DNA of 9,170 nt from an uncultured Collinsella sp. (GTDB lineage: Bacteria; Actinomycetota; Coriobacteriia; Coriobacteriales; Coriobacteriaceae), in contig URKU01000075.1 in NCBI GenBank assembly GCA_900548515.1, positions 1-9,170 on the forward strand. The letters are read 5' to 3'. How positions within the stretch are numbered: position 1 is the first letter of the stretch; every line of letters begins with the position of its first letter. The notes beneath the pieces are model-generated. The model did no database searches, had not been told where the DNA came from, and worked only from the letters and a program-made list of their open reading frames with translations. This document shows positions 1 to 6,111 of the stretch, piece after piece. Both the position numbers and the translations under genes were made by a program.

Positions 1-1
1 T

Positions 2-39
2 CGCACGGAGAGCACATTAAGTGCTCTCCGGCTCGTGCG
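2..39. repeat. Perfect inverted repeat (hairpin) at the left edge
   Basis: A 10-bp perfect stem, CGGAGAGCAC (6-15) with GTGCTCTCCG (21-30), encloses the 5-base loop ATTAA. An outer CGCA/TGCG pair (2-5 with 36-39) can extend it past a bulge. No T-run follows on the plus strand, and none can be seen on the minus side because the window starts here. It could be the terminator of a gene to the left, a leader hairpin or a protein-binding palindrome. The stem is certain; the function is not known. Confidence 0.6.
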
Positions 40-247
40 GAACTCGCGATCGACCTTATATATTTGCCCTCCCCGGGGCTCCCGCACAACGGGCCCTCGG
101 TTGGGTTCTATCCCTTTGGCAGTCGCTTCGCTTCTGCCCCACTTTGCTGGTATGGCGGTTTGGCGTTGGAACGGTTCTTTCTGATATATGCTGGTTGCGG
201 CTCTTCTTTTGGGAGGAGTCGCTTTTTTGTTGCTAGGAGGTTGGCCC
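40..247 (+). other. Non-coding leader upstream of the methyltransferase gene
   Basis: I see no convincing gene here. Short open frames exist, but they lack ribosome binding sites and have no recognisable protein. The stretch holds small self-complementary elements: CCCCGGGG at 71-78, and GGCAG (118-122) facing CTGCC (134-138). Its last part carries a possible promoter and a good Shine-Dalgarno sequence, AGGAGG at 235-240. Bases 188-247 continue the methyltransferase frame upstream and would encode a hydrophobic run, but I read them as untranslated leader. Confidence 0.5.
160..190 (+). promoter_or_regulatory. Possible sigma-70-type promoter for the methyltransferase
   Basis: TATATG at 185-190 is preceded by TG one base upstream (182-183), giving an extended -10 pattern. 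TTGGCG at 160-165 could act as a -35 box, although the 19-base spacer is longer than ideal. Transcription would begin near 197 and leave a leader of about 50 bases before the GTG at 248. This is judged by eye only. Confidence 0.3.
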
Positions 248-1135
248 GTGATTGATGGGGATGCTCGCTCTGAGCTTCTTTCTGCGGATTGGAATGGCGA
301 ATGGATGCGCCTGCAGGCTGATCGGCGGCGGGCTGATGATTCTTTTGAATGGGATAAGCGGGCTCGGCATTTTCGGCCGTTGGAGACTGCCCCGTATGCT
401 CGGGACTTTATCAAGCTGTTGGCGTTAAAGCCTGGTGAATCCGTGCTTGATATGGGGTGTGGGGCTGGGTCGATTGCTATTCCGCTTGCGCAAGCCGGGC
501 ATCCTGTGATTGCGGCTGATTTCTCTCCTGCTATGCTGGGCACCCTTGATGCTGGTATTGAGTATTACGGGCTTGAAGGCCACATTACGCCGCTTGAGCT
601 TGCCTGGGATGATGATTGGGACCTAGTTGGGCCGATCGCGAAAGCGGTTGATGTTGCCTTTGCCAGTCGTTCGGTCACCACGACCAACCTCAAAGGTGCG
701 CTTGCCAAGCTTGATCGTACGGCTCGTCGGCGTTGTGCTGTCACGATGGTCGCTAACTCCAGCCCGCGCTATGACCTGCACTTGATGAATGCCATCGGTG
801 CCTCGGTTACCTGCAGTAATGGCTTTGTGTATGCCTTTAATATCCTCATTCAGATGGGTGCCCTGCCGCAGGTCACGTACTTTGAATCGCCGCGTCGCGA
901 TACCTTCGACAGCCTTGAAGCGGGCGTGGCGGACTTTTCCCGCATGCTTGAGCATGGCAACGAGGATAAGGTCGACCGTCTGCGCGACTACATCGCCCAG
1001 CACATGATCGAGAATCCCCATGCCGGTGAGCCGGGCTCCAAGGGCGTGCCGCAGGGGCGCTATATGCTCGACCATATCCGTAAGGTTCGCTGGGCGTTTA
1101 TTGCATGGGAGCCGGTCTCTGCGCCCAGCTCATAG
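248..1135 (+). CDS. Class I SAM-dependent methyltransferase, substrate unknown
   Basis: A 295-residue protein with a Rossmann-type methyltransferase domain. Motif I is VLDMGCGAGS at residues 66-75, and the acidic residue that usually holds the SAM ribose is D91 in VIAADFS. About 65 residues precede motif I, including a charged Trp-rich stretch. The C-terminal 150 residues probably form the substrate side and carry no motif I can name. It has no signal peptide or membrane segment, so it is probably cytoplasmic. I chose the GTG at 248 because AGGAGG lies 7 bases upstream; a start at 188 would add 20 hydrophobic residues and has no Shine-Dalgarno sequence. Codon choice is odd: 15 of the 17 Asp codons up to residue 156 are GAT, but 6 of the 8 after that are GAC. 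The methyltransferase class is secure. Small-molecule, protein or RNA substrates all remain open, and the neighbours do not help. Confidence 0.85.
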   Translation: MIDGDARSELLSADWNGEWMRLQADRRRADDSFEWDKRARHFRPLETAPYARDFIKLLALKPGESVLDMGCGAGSIAIPLAQAGHPVIAADFSPAMLGTLDAGIEYYGLEGHITPLELAWDDDWDLVGPIAKAVDVAFASRSVTTTNLKGALAKLDRTARRRCAVTMVANSSPRYDLHLMNAIGASVTCSNGFVYAFNILIQMGALPQVTYFESPRRDTFDSLEAGVADFSRMLEHGNEDKVDRLRDYIAQHMIENPHAGEPGSKGVPQGRYMLDHIRKVRWAFIAWEPVSAPSS

Positions 1136-1293
1136 CCTGTTCGCAGCCCGCACCGCCCACTCATTCGGCATCCGCATTCTTTTTGAACTGGGCAAACGCG
1201 CTCCACACCGCGCCGTTCCTGCGTTATCGTGGGACAGCTCACGTAGATTAAGGCCCCGTCGCGGGGCGCCCCATACATAGAAAGCGAGAACCC
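1136..1293 (+). other. Spacer with a short GC hairpin before yhbY
   Basis: This spacer between the methyltransferase and yhbY holds no gene and no canonical terminator. GCCCCG (1253-1258) pairs with CGGGGC (1262-1267) around a TCG loop and ends 26 bases before the yhbY start. No T-run follows, so it is more likely part of the yhbY leader than a terminator. TAGATT at 1244-1249 could be a -10 box, but no matching -35 box is evident. Confidence 0.4.
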
Positions 1294-1593
1294 ATGGCAC
1301 TGACAGGAGCCCAGGTCAAGCAGCTTCGCAGCATGGCCCATCACCTCAACCCCGCCATCATCATCGGTAAGTCCGATGTCAACGAGGGCACCGTCGAGCA
1401 GACGGTCGCCTACCTGGAGAAGCACGAGCTCGTTAAGTGCTCCGTGCTCGATGGCTCCAGTCTTTCCGCCCGCGAAGCCGCCGAAGAGCTCGCCGAGCGC
1501 TGCCACGCCGAGGTCGTCCAGGTCATCGGCCGCAAGTTCTCGCTGTATCGCGAGTCCTCGCGCAAGGACATCGAGAAGATCAAGCTCGTCTAA
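1294..1593 (+). CDS. yhbY: YhbY-family CRM-domain RNA-binding protein
   Basis: A 99-residue protein matching the YhbY/YqeI family over its full length (family members are about 95-100 residues). These small proteins consist of one CRM (KH-like) domain, bind RNA and are associated with assembly of the large ribosomal subunit. Visible family landmarks are LRSMAHHLNP (11-20), KHELVK in the middle (43-48) and VQVIGRKFSLYR (75-86). Position 25-28 reads GKSD where E. coli YhbY has GSNG and B. subtilis YqeI has GKGG, so the last Gly of the GxxG RNA-binding loop is replaced by Asp28. The Shine-Dalgarno sequence before the ATG is weak (AAGCGAG). A strong terminator follows the stop by about 40 bases, so this gene ends its transcript. 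The family call is secure; the effect of Asp28 is not known. Confidence 0.92.
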   Translation: MALTGAQVKQLRSMAHHLNPAIIIGKSDVNEGTVEQTVAYLEKHELVKCSVLDGSSLSAREAAEELAERCHAEVVQVIGRKFSLYRESSRKDIEKIKLV

Positions 1594-1631
1594 GAGCCAA
1601 TGATCCGGCGAGCCAACACATAGCAAGCCTG

Positions 1632-1664
1632 CGGGCGTCCGAGCAATTCGGACGCCCGTTTTTT
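1632..1664 (+). terminator. Intrinsic terminator of yhbY
   Basis: An 11-bp perfect stem, CGGGCGTCCGA (1632-1642) with TCGGACGCCCG (1648-1658), has the loop GCAAT and is followed by six T (1659-1664). It is a textbook rho-independent terminator for plus-strand transcription. The T-tract overlaps the stop codon of the convergent regulator (1663-1665). Read from the minus strand, the hairpin is not followed by a T-run, so it would terminate the regulator transcript less well. Confidence 0.93.
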
Positions 1665-4662
1665 ATCGCTCGACCAGCACGCGATTGAGCCGCCCCTCCA
1701 CCAAGCGCTCGTATAGACGCCGCGTCTCGGGCTCGGGCACGCCATTGACCTGCTCCCTCAGATGGTGCATATGTCCGCTGTATAGCTCGACGATATCGCG
1801 CCGCCGCCCCGCCGCACTGTAGACACGCATGGCGCAGCGCACCATATCCTCACGCGCCGTTTCCTGTCGAAGCCCCGACTCCGCCAGCCAAATCGCCGAC
1901 TGCAAATCGTTTTCTTCTAGAGCGGCATTTGCTCCCTTAATCATGCAATCGATGAACTTTGACTGCATAATGCGTCGCATACGCAAAAAGTAGGTGGGAT
2001 TACAGCCATTGGGAACATACAGCGGTCCGGCATAAAGCTGCTCAATCTTAAGGCACAGCTCAACTAAATGGGGCCCGCGCGCACCCGTGCGATTTCCCAA
2101 AACCTCGCGGCTTATCTGGTCAAACAGCCGTACATCGGTCTTGACGTAGTCACTGTTGAGCCCAATGCATTCATTTTGGATGAGCACGCACGATTTGCCG
2201 TCCGGCGTCGGCCCCAAGGCCGAGCGCAGGCGTGATATCGTCGAGTACAAGTTGTTGCGGGCGCTATTGAACTCAGCATGGGGCCACAGTTCCATGGCCA
2301 GTGTCTCGCGGTCGACCAGCGCATCCATGCCCAGCGCAAGCCGTTCGGCGAGCGTTGCCGCTTTCTTGCGGCGCCACATCTTGTCCGTGATGGGAAACCC
2401 GTCGCGCTCGGCGCGAAACGCCCCAAACATGCGAATCTCGATATGTTCGATAGCATCGACGGCTTCAACCTCGCCAGCCTGGAACAGGCGCTCACCCTCC
2501 CCTTCCAGATCGTCACGCAGCGAGTACCGCGATAGCTCGCGCACGGGGAGTTTCTTACGAATTCTGGCCGCCGGCTCGCCCAGACAATGCATGGCAAGGC
2601 GTGCAAAGAGCCGATACGATGGCTCTAGAATCCCCGCGCGATTCATGGACATCCAGGCCGCAAGATCGCTATCTCGCCCCGCACAGGCCAAATGCAGCGC
2701 CACCATCCATGCTTCTGCACCACCAACCTGCGTCTGGCTTATATCGAGCAGCTCCGCCTCCTCGCGCACCGAAACCATCGAGGTGTTACGCAGATACGCC
2801 GCACGCTCCAGCAGCAACGCATTGTCGCGCATGTATGCAATTGGCTCCTCAGCCAGTTTGAGCACCTGGACCGCGCGGAACTTCGCATTGACCGGCCGAC
2901 CTTCTGCCAGCGATTGCCAGCCTTCTAGCAGCAGGCCAAACAGCTGAATCTGGTTGTCGCGCATGCGTACGGCAAAGCGATCGAGCTCGTTGAACGCCGC
3001 ATCGTCGGTTACCGGCAAGCCGGAAAGGAGCCGCCGTGCCGCCAGCACCATGCGCACCCAGATAGCCGGCGCCTTAAGTCCACGTACATCGAGCGCGTCC
3101 CGTATCAGCGCCATCTCGTCGTCGCGCTCGTCGATCCCCGCAAACGACCCATCGAAGAGCTCCACTAGCATGCTATCGGCCCGTATAAAAGTCCCCGCGA
3201 TATCGAGCTCGCAGTCATATGCTTTGCGCGTTTTGAGCTGCTGCAGAGCACCACCGTCGTCTCCCCGCTCAGCCAACCAGTGCTTGGCCCCGATATGTGC
3301 AAAGAGCATGTCGAGTGCCGTGTGTTCCGTCTCGATTTCCGGCACAGCAAGGTTCATGGGAAGCCCAAGCCCGTTGTCCCCATAGCAAACTGCCGTAAGG
3401 ACCTGGGCGACCTTCCACGAAACGGGATCTATTTCACAGGCTGCCCGATCGCCCGCATGCTCAATGAGCGATGCCATGCAGCGGGCGAGCTTTGTGTTGG
3501 ACACGCTGACCGCCGCCAAATAAACGCCGAGTGCCTCGGCAGGCGTTGGCTCTGGAGCGTGATCTTCGGCATCGATCGTACTCAACGCCGCCCGGCAGAC
3601 ATCGGCACCGTGCCCCGTCAGAGCAAGATCGACCCCATACTGCCCGGCAAGTTCAAGGACCACGCTACGGTCCAGAAAGGCGTCGGCCAGGTCCATCGCC
3701 GCATCACATCGGCCTGCCTTGAGCAAAATTCGAGCCGCCCGCGGAACTAGCTCGGGACGGATCTCGGCCACCAACTTTCGCAGGCGAAGCCGTCCGTTAT
3801 CCTCGGCGCCCAGGCACGTAAAGCTCCGGTCGGCCGGATCTAAACCAAAGATCGGGTAATCGCGTACAAGGTAGGACTGGTCGATCATCGACAGCCTCAC
3901 TCCACAAGCCTCGAGTTCTGCAATATTGCCCTCGCCCATCAAGATCATGAGGCAGGCAACGCAGAACAGCGCATTATTGTCGAGCGAAGCAAGATCGACA
4001 AGTGCCGCACCATACACGTTGACAATCTCGCTTTCGAGCAGACCGGCAACATCGCCCTGGCCGTACAGACCCGTCTGCAAAGCCGAAACAAGCTCGGGCA
4101 CACCCTGTGTGAGCTGGTAAAAGTCAAGCGATGTGCTAATCGAAAACGCCGATGCCCACGCCGAATACTCATAGGCATGCACCTTGAGCATTTGCGCATT
4201 GATCTTAACCGAGTCACCCAGCCCATGAATCAGCTGACGATTTGAAGGACGGCAGGAGATAAAGACCCCTACCCCCATAGCGCGCAGGCCGCGAATCCTG
4301 TCAATGAGGTCTTCGGTATCGTGCTGATCGAGATTTGGCACATTATCAATCGCGACAAGGGAATGCGGCTTGTCTTTGAGCTCTTCGGTTACCACCTCGA
4401 GCTGCATAAACACCTCGCGCCCAATGGCTCGATCCGCCTCGATAATCCGCACGGGGCCTCGCGTCGGGTCACTTTTTACCTCTTGGGTGTACTGCAGCAG
4501 CACCGAGGTCTTCCCAAACCCGTCGGGCGCGTAGAGAACCACGATGCCGGCCTTTCGGCCCTTGGCGATAAGCTCATTTAGCAGACGCTCACGTCGCACC
4601 ATATAGCCTCCGCCCAGCGGCATCAGTTCGAGGTCGTCTATACTATCCAAATCGTTTACCAT
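1663..4662 (-). CDS. Large MalT-like ATPase regulator with C-terminal SARP/BTAD module
   Basis: A 999-residue cytoplasmic transcriptional regulator. Residues 35-165 resemble the STAND NTPase of MalT/LAL regulators: P-loop APDGFGKTS at 45-53, Walker B SLVAID at 101-106 and an arginine-bearing strand end, FISCRPS, at 134-140. Residues of about 170-735 are predominantly helical with TPR-like character, a likely sensor and scaffold. From about 738 comes a SARP-type winged helix (EIRMFGAF near its start; NNLYSTISRLRSALG at the recognition helix), then a BTAD domain of about 140 residues to the end. In MalT relatives the C-terminal DNA-binding part is a LuxR HTH; in AfsR-type SARPs the winged helix and BTAD are N-terminal. 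Here the SARP module takes the LuxR position. I chose the ATG at 4662 because GAGGAG lies 5 bases upstream; the longer frame from 4713 has no such site. The ligand and target genes are unknown. The nearby amino-sugar genes are separated by 450 bases and a terminator, so a functional link is only a guess. Confidence 0.85.
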   Translation of the reverse strand: MVNDLDSIDDLELMPLGGGYMVRRERLLNELIAKGRKAGIVVLYAPDGFGKTSVLLQYTQEVKSDPTRGPVRIIEADRAIGREVFMQLEVVTEELKDKPHSLVAIDNVPNLDQHDTEDLIDRIRGLRAMGVGVFISCRPSNRQLIHGLGDSVKINAQMLKVHAYEYSAWASAFSISTSLDFYQLTQGVPELVSALQTGLYGQGDVAGLLESEIVNVYGAALVDLASLDNNALFCVACLMILMGEGNIAELEACGVRLSMIDQSYLVRDYPIFGLDPADRSFTCLGAEDNGRLRLRKLVAEIRPELVPRAARILLKAGRCDAAMDLADAFLDRSVVLELAGQYGVDLALTGHGADVCRAALSTIDAEDHAPEPTPAEALGVYLAAVSVSNTKLARCMASLIEHAGDRAACEIDPVSWKVAQVLTAVCYGDNGLGLPMNLAVPEIETEHTALDMLFAHIGAKHWLAERGDDGGALQQLKTRKAYDCELDIAGTFIRADSMLVELFDGSFAGIDERDDEMALIRDALDVRGLKAPAIWVRMVLAARRLLSGLPVTDDAAFNELDRFAVRMRDNQIQLFGLLLEGWQSLAEGRPVNAKFRAVQVLKLAEEPIAYMRDNALLLERAAYLRNTSMVSVREEAELLDISQTQVGGAEAWMVALHLACAGRDSDLAAWMSMNRAGILEPSYRLFARLAMHCLGEPAARIRKKLPVRELSRYSLRDDLEGEGERLFQAGEVEAVDAIEHIEIRMFGAFRAERDGFPITDKMWRRKKAATLAERLALGMDALVDRETLAMELWPHAEFNSARNNLYSTISRLRSALGPTPDGKSCVLIQNECIGLNSDYVKTDVRLFDQISREVLGNRTGARGPHLVELCLKIEQLYAGPLYVPNGCNPTYFLRMRRIMQSKFIDCMIKGANAALEENDLQSAIWLAESGLRQETAREDMVRCAMRVYSAAGRRRDIVELYSGHMHHLREQVNGVPEPETRRLYERLVEGRLNRVLVER

Positions 4663-4704
4663 ACCTGCTCCTCTACTCGACCGTATGGACACCGTAACCG
4701 CAAG

Positions 4705-4710
4705 ACTATA
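4705..4710 (-). promoter_or_regulatory. Possible -10 box for the large regulator
   Basis: On the minus strand these bases read TATAGT, a 5 of 6 match to the sigma-70 -10 consensus, preceded directly by TTG. Transcription would start about 35 bases before the ATG. No good -35 box sits 16-18 bases upstream, so this promoter would need an activator, or the call is wrong. Confidence 0.3.
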
Positions 4711-4839
4711 CAAGCCGCACCATGAATAGAGCGGTTTTGTGTTTTAGGTTGTCTTTCGGTACGCAAGCGGCAAGTTTTTGTACAGCGAGGGCCGATTGTT
4801 ATTAATCCCCCGACTAATCGGTCTTTAAGCAGGTAAATG

Positions 4840-4855
4840 AGCTTGTCAGCTTGTC
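4840..4855. repeat. Tandem 8-bp repeat AGCTTGTC x2
   Basis: Two exact adjacent copies of AGCTTGTC lie about 180 bases upstream of the regulator start. Two short copies can arise by chance; a role as a regulator half-site pair is possible but untested. Confidence 0.5.
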
Positions 4856-5050
4856 CCATCTAAGCGGCAGTGTAACGCAGATGAACAAGGTTCAGCTATG
4901 TCATTCAACTCGCCTAGCACCCGCTACCGTCTACGACCTTTTAGTGGCATTTTTGCATAGAATCTGGTATGAAATGAATCAAACTGTTGGACATCCGGCA
5001 TTCGTCAAGCTTGCGGCAAGATTTTGGTCAAGCGGGCGGAAAGGGATAGC

Positions 5051-5078
5051 AAAAAGGCCCCCGCAAAGCGGAGGCCTT
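5051..5078 (-). terminator. Intrinsic terminator of nagB
   Basis: On the minus strand, GGCCTCCGC pairs with GCGGGGGCC (one G-U pair) around a TTT loop. The arms lie at 5068-5076 and 5056-5064, flanking AA/TT pairs can extend the stem, and five T follow (complement of 5051-5055). It lies about 32 bases past the nagB stop and closes that transcript before the regulator promoter. Confidence 0.93.
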
Positions 5079-5110
5079 AGGCAAGGCTATGTCGAGGTGC
5101 AGGATTCGCG

Positions 5111-5839
5111 CTACTCGCAGAGCGAAAGGGCGGCCTCGTCGGCAACGACAACGCAGTTGGTGTGCAGCTGCAGGATCGAAGCCGGGCACGCGGGCGTAAC
5201 CGGACCGTAGCACATGTCATGCACGGCCTGGGCCTTGGCCTCGCCGTTGGCGACGACCAGGATCATGCGGGCATACATGATGGTCTGGGTACCCATGGTG
5301 TAGGCCTGACGGGGAACGTCGTCGATGCTGTCGAACAGGCGGCTGTTGGCCTGAATGGTGCTCTCGGTGAGGTCGACGCAGTGCGTGCCCTTGGAGAAGT
5401 GGTCATCGGGCTCGTTGAAGCCGATGTGGCCGTTGTTGCCAATGCCGAGCAGCTGCAGATCCGGGTAACCGGCGGCGGCGACGATCTTGTCGTACTCAGA
5501 GCAGGCAGCGGCGGCGTCGGGGTTGGAACCGTCGGGCACATGCGTGTTGTTCAGGTCGATGTTGATGTGATCGAAGAAGTTCTCACGCATAAAGTAGTGA
5601 TAGCTCTGGGGATCGTCGTGCGAAAGGCCGCGATACTCGTCCAGGTTGTATGTGCTGACCTCGGCAAAGTCGACGTCGCCCTTCTCGTACCAAGCAGCGA
5701 GCTGCTTGTAGGCACCGATCGGGGTGGAGCCGGTGGCAAGGCCCAGCACACAGTCGGGCTTGAGGATAACCTGCGCCGAGATGATATTGGCGGCCTTGCG
5801 GCTCATATCCTCGTAGTCTTTAGCTTTAATAATCTTCAT
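5111..5839 (-). CDS. nagB: Glucosamine-6-phosphate deaminase NagB
   Basis: A 242-residue cytoplasmic enzyme that converts glucosamine-6-phosphate to fructose-6-phosphate and ammonia, the step that feeds amino sugars into glycolysis. The length fits the short Gram-positive type (E. coli NagB has 266 residues). Visible landmarks are the phosphate loop GLATGSTP (33-40), NLDEY with the proton-transfer residue D67, and GIGNNGHIGFNEP (132-144) with N136, H138 and E143. E. coli has Asp at the position of N136; as I recall, Asn is the Gram-positive form, so activity is expected. The ATG at 5839 is chosen because AAAGGA precedes it and the protein then starts exactly like the family; the upstream extension to 5917 lies in the leader. 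A strong terminator follows. A 272-base structured spacer separates it from the PTS gene, so it may have its own promoter or leader control. Confidence 0.97.
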   Translation of the reverse strand: MKIIKAKDYEDMSRKAANIISAQVILKPDCVLGLATGSTPIGAYKQLAAWYEKGDVDFAEVSTYNLDEYRGLSHDDPQSYHYFMRENFFDHINIDLNNTHVPDGSNPDAAAACSEYDKIVAAAGYPDLQLLGIGNNGHIGFNEPDDHFSKGTHCVDLTESTIQANSRLFDSIDDVPRQAYTMGTQTIMYARMILVVANGEAKAQAVHDMCYGPVTPACPASILQLHTNCVVVADEAALSLCE

Positions 5840-6111
5840 TACGCGTCCTTTCTCGTACAAGAGAGGCAAGGCTCCCCTTACAAGCACTTGCCCGCGGCCC
5901 GCGTCGGCCGCAACCAACGTGTGCGGCCACCAGGGCGAGGTCGCGTAATGTATGTGTCTCGTGTCTAGCCGCGTCGAGGCCCCTGCCCGTCCACGGTGAC
6001 CCGAAGCCTTTTAGCTTCGGACAAATCCCATCTTGCCACGGAGGGCGTCCTCTTTCAAGGGTGCCCTCCGTAAACGTGTTTGAATTGTAGGCTAATGGCC
6101 ACGTGCACTTG
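5840..6111 (-). promoter_or_regulatory. Structured leader/spacer upstream of nagB
   Basis: This 272-base spacer has no gene but several hairpins. In minus-strand order they are: ACGGAGGGC with GCCCTCCGT (9 bp perfect, 6038-6071, with a further 3-bp inner helix); CCGAAGC with GCTTCGG (6001-6020); and TTGCGGCC with GGCCGC-GG-GCAA (5888-5913, one bulge). None is followed by a T-run, so none is a canonical terminator for the PTS gene. It also holds a tandem GTGTCT(C/A) repeat at 5954-5967. A 5' untranslated control region for nagB is the simplest reading. It matches no riboswitch class I can recognise. Confidence 0.45.
6084..6089 (-). promoter_or_regulatory. Possible -10 box for nagB
   Basis: The minus strand reads TACAAT here, a 5 of 6 match to the -10 consensus. 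A start near 6077 would place the 9-bp hairpin (6038-6071) at the very 5' end of a leader of about 240 bases. No good -35 box lies at the expected distance. Confidence 0.3.

Larger units (their letters stand above)
4663..5110. other. Gene-free region between the regulator and nagB
   Basis: No believable gene lies here. An open plus-strand frame starting at 4881 has no Shine-Dalgarno sequence, resembles no protein I know, and runs through the nagB terminator into the antisense of nagB. The region is clearly more AT-rich than its flanks. It contains the nagB terminator (5051-5078), a tandem AGCTTGTC repeat (4840-4855), GCGGCAAG twice (4767-4774 and 5013-5020), GTCAAGC twice (5004-5010 and 5027-5033), and an inverted CCGATT/AATCGG pair (4792-4797 and 4816-4821). 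Some of these may be binding sites controlling the regulator gene. Confidence 0.5.

Noticed and set aside
188..247. N-terminal hydrophobic extension of the methyltransferase (possible signal or membrane segment)
   Set aside because: AGGAGG at 235-240, correctly spaced to the GTG at 248, lies inside this extension, and a cytoplasmic methyltransferase does not need it. The hydrophobic run is translated leader only on paper.
1060..1626. A 188-codon minus-strand frame opposite yhbY
   Set aside because: It spans the yhbY gene and the spacer in antisense, has no start signal and no family resemblance; yhbY is clear on the plus strand.
4663..4713. 17-residue N-terminal extension of the large regulator
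   Set aside because: GAGGAG 5 bases before the ATG at 4662 fixes the start; the extension has no ribosome binding site and overlaps the likely promoter region.
4881..5210. A possible small plus-strand gene between the regulator and nagB
   Set aside because: There is no Shine-Dalgarno sequence and no recognisable protein, and the frame runs through the nagB terminator hairpin and about 100 bases of nagB antisense.
5162..5968. A 268-codon plus-strand frame opposite nagB
   Set aside because: nagB is certain on the other strand with all catalytic residues; the antisense protein is low-complexity Val/Gly/Ala-rich sequence with no start signal.
6001..6071. Hairpins after the PTS IIA gene as its terminator
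   Set aside because: Stems are good but neither is followed by a T-run on the minus strand, so I list them as leader structure rather than as a terminator.
5840..6111. glmS-type ribozyme or another known riboswitch upstream of nagB
   Set aside because: I recognise no core sequence of any known class; only generic stem-loops are visible.
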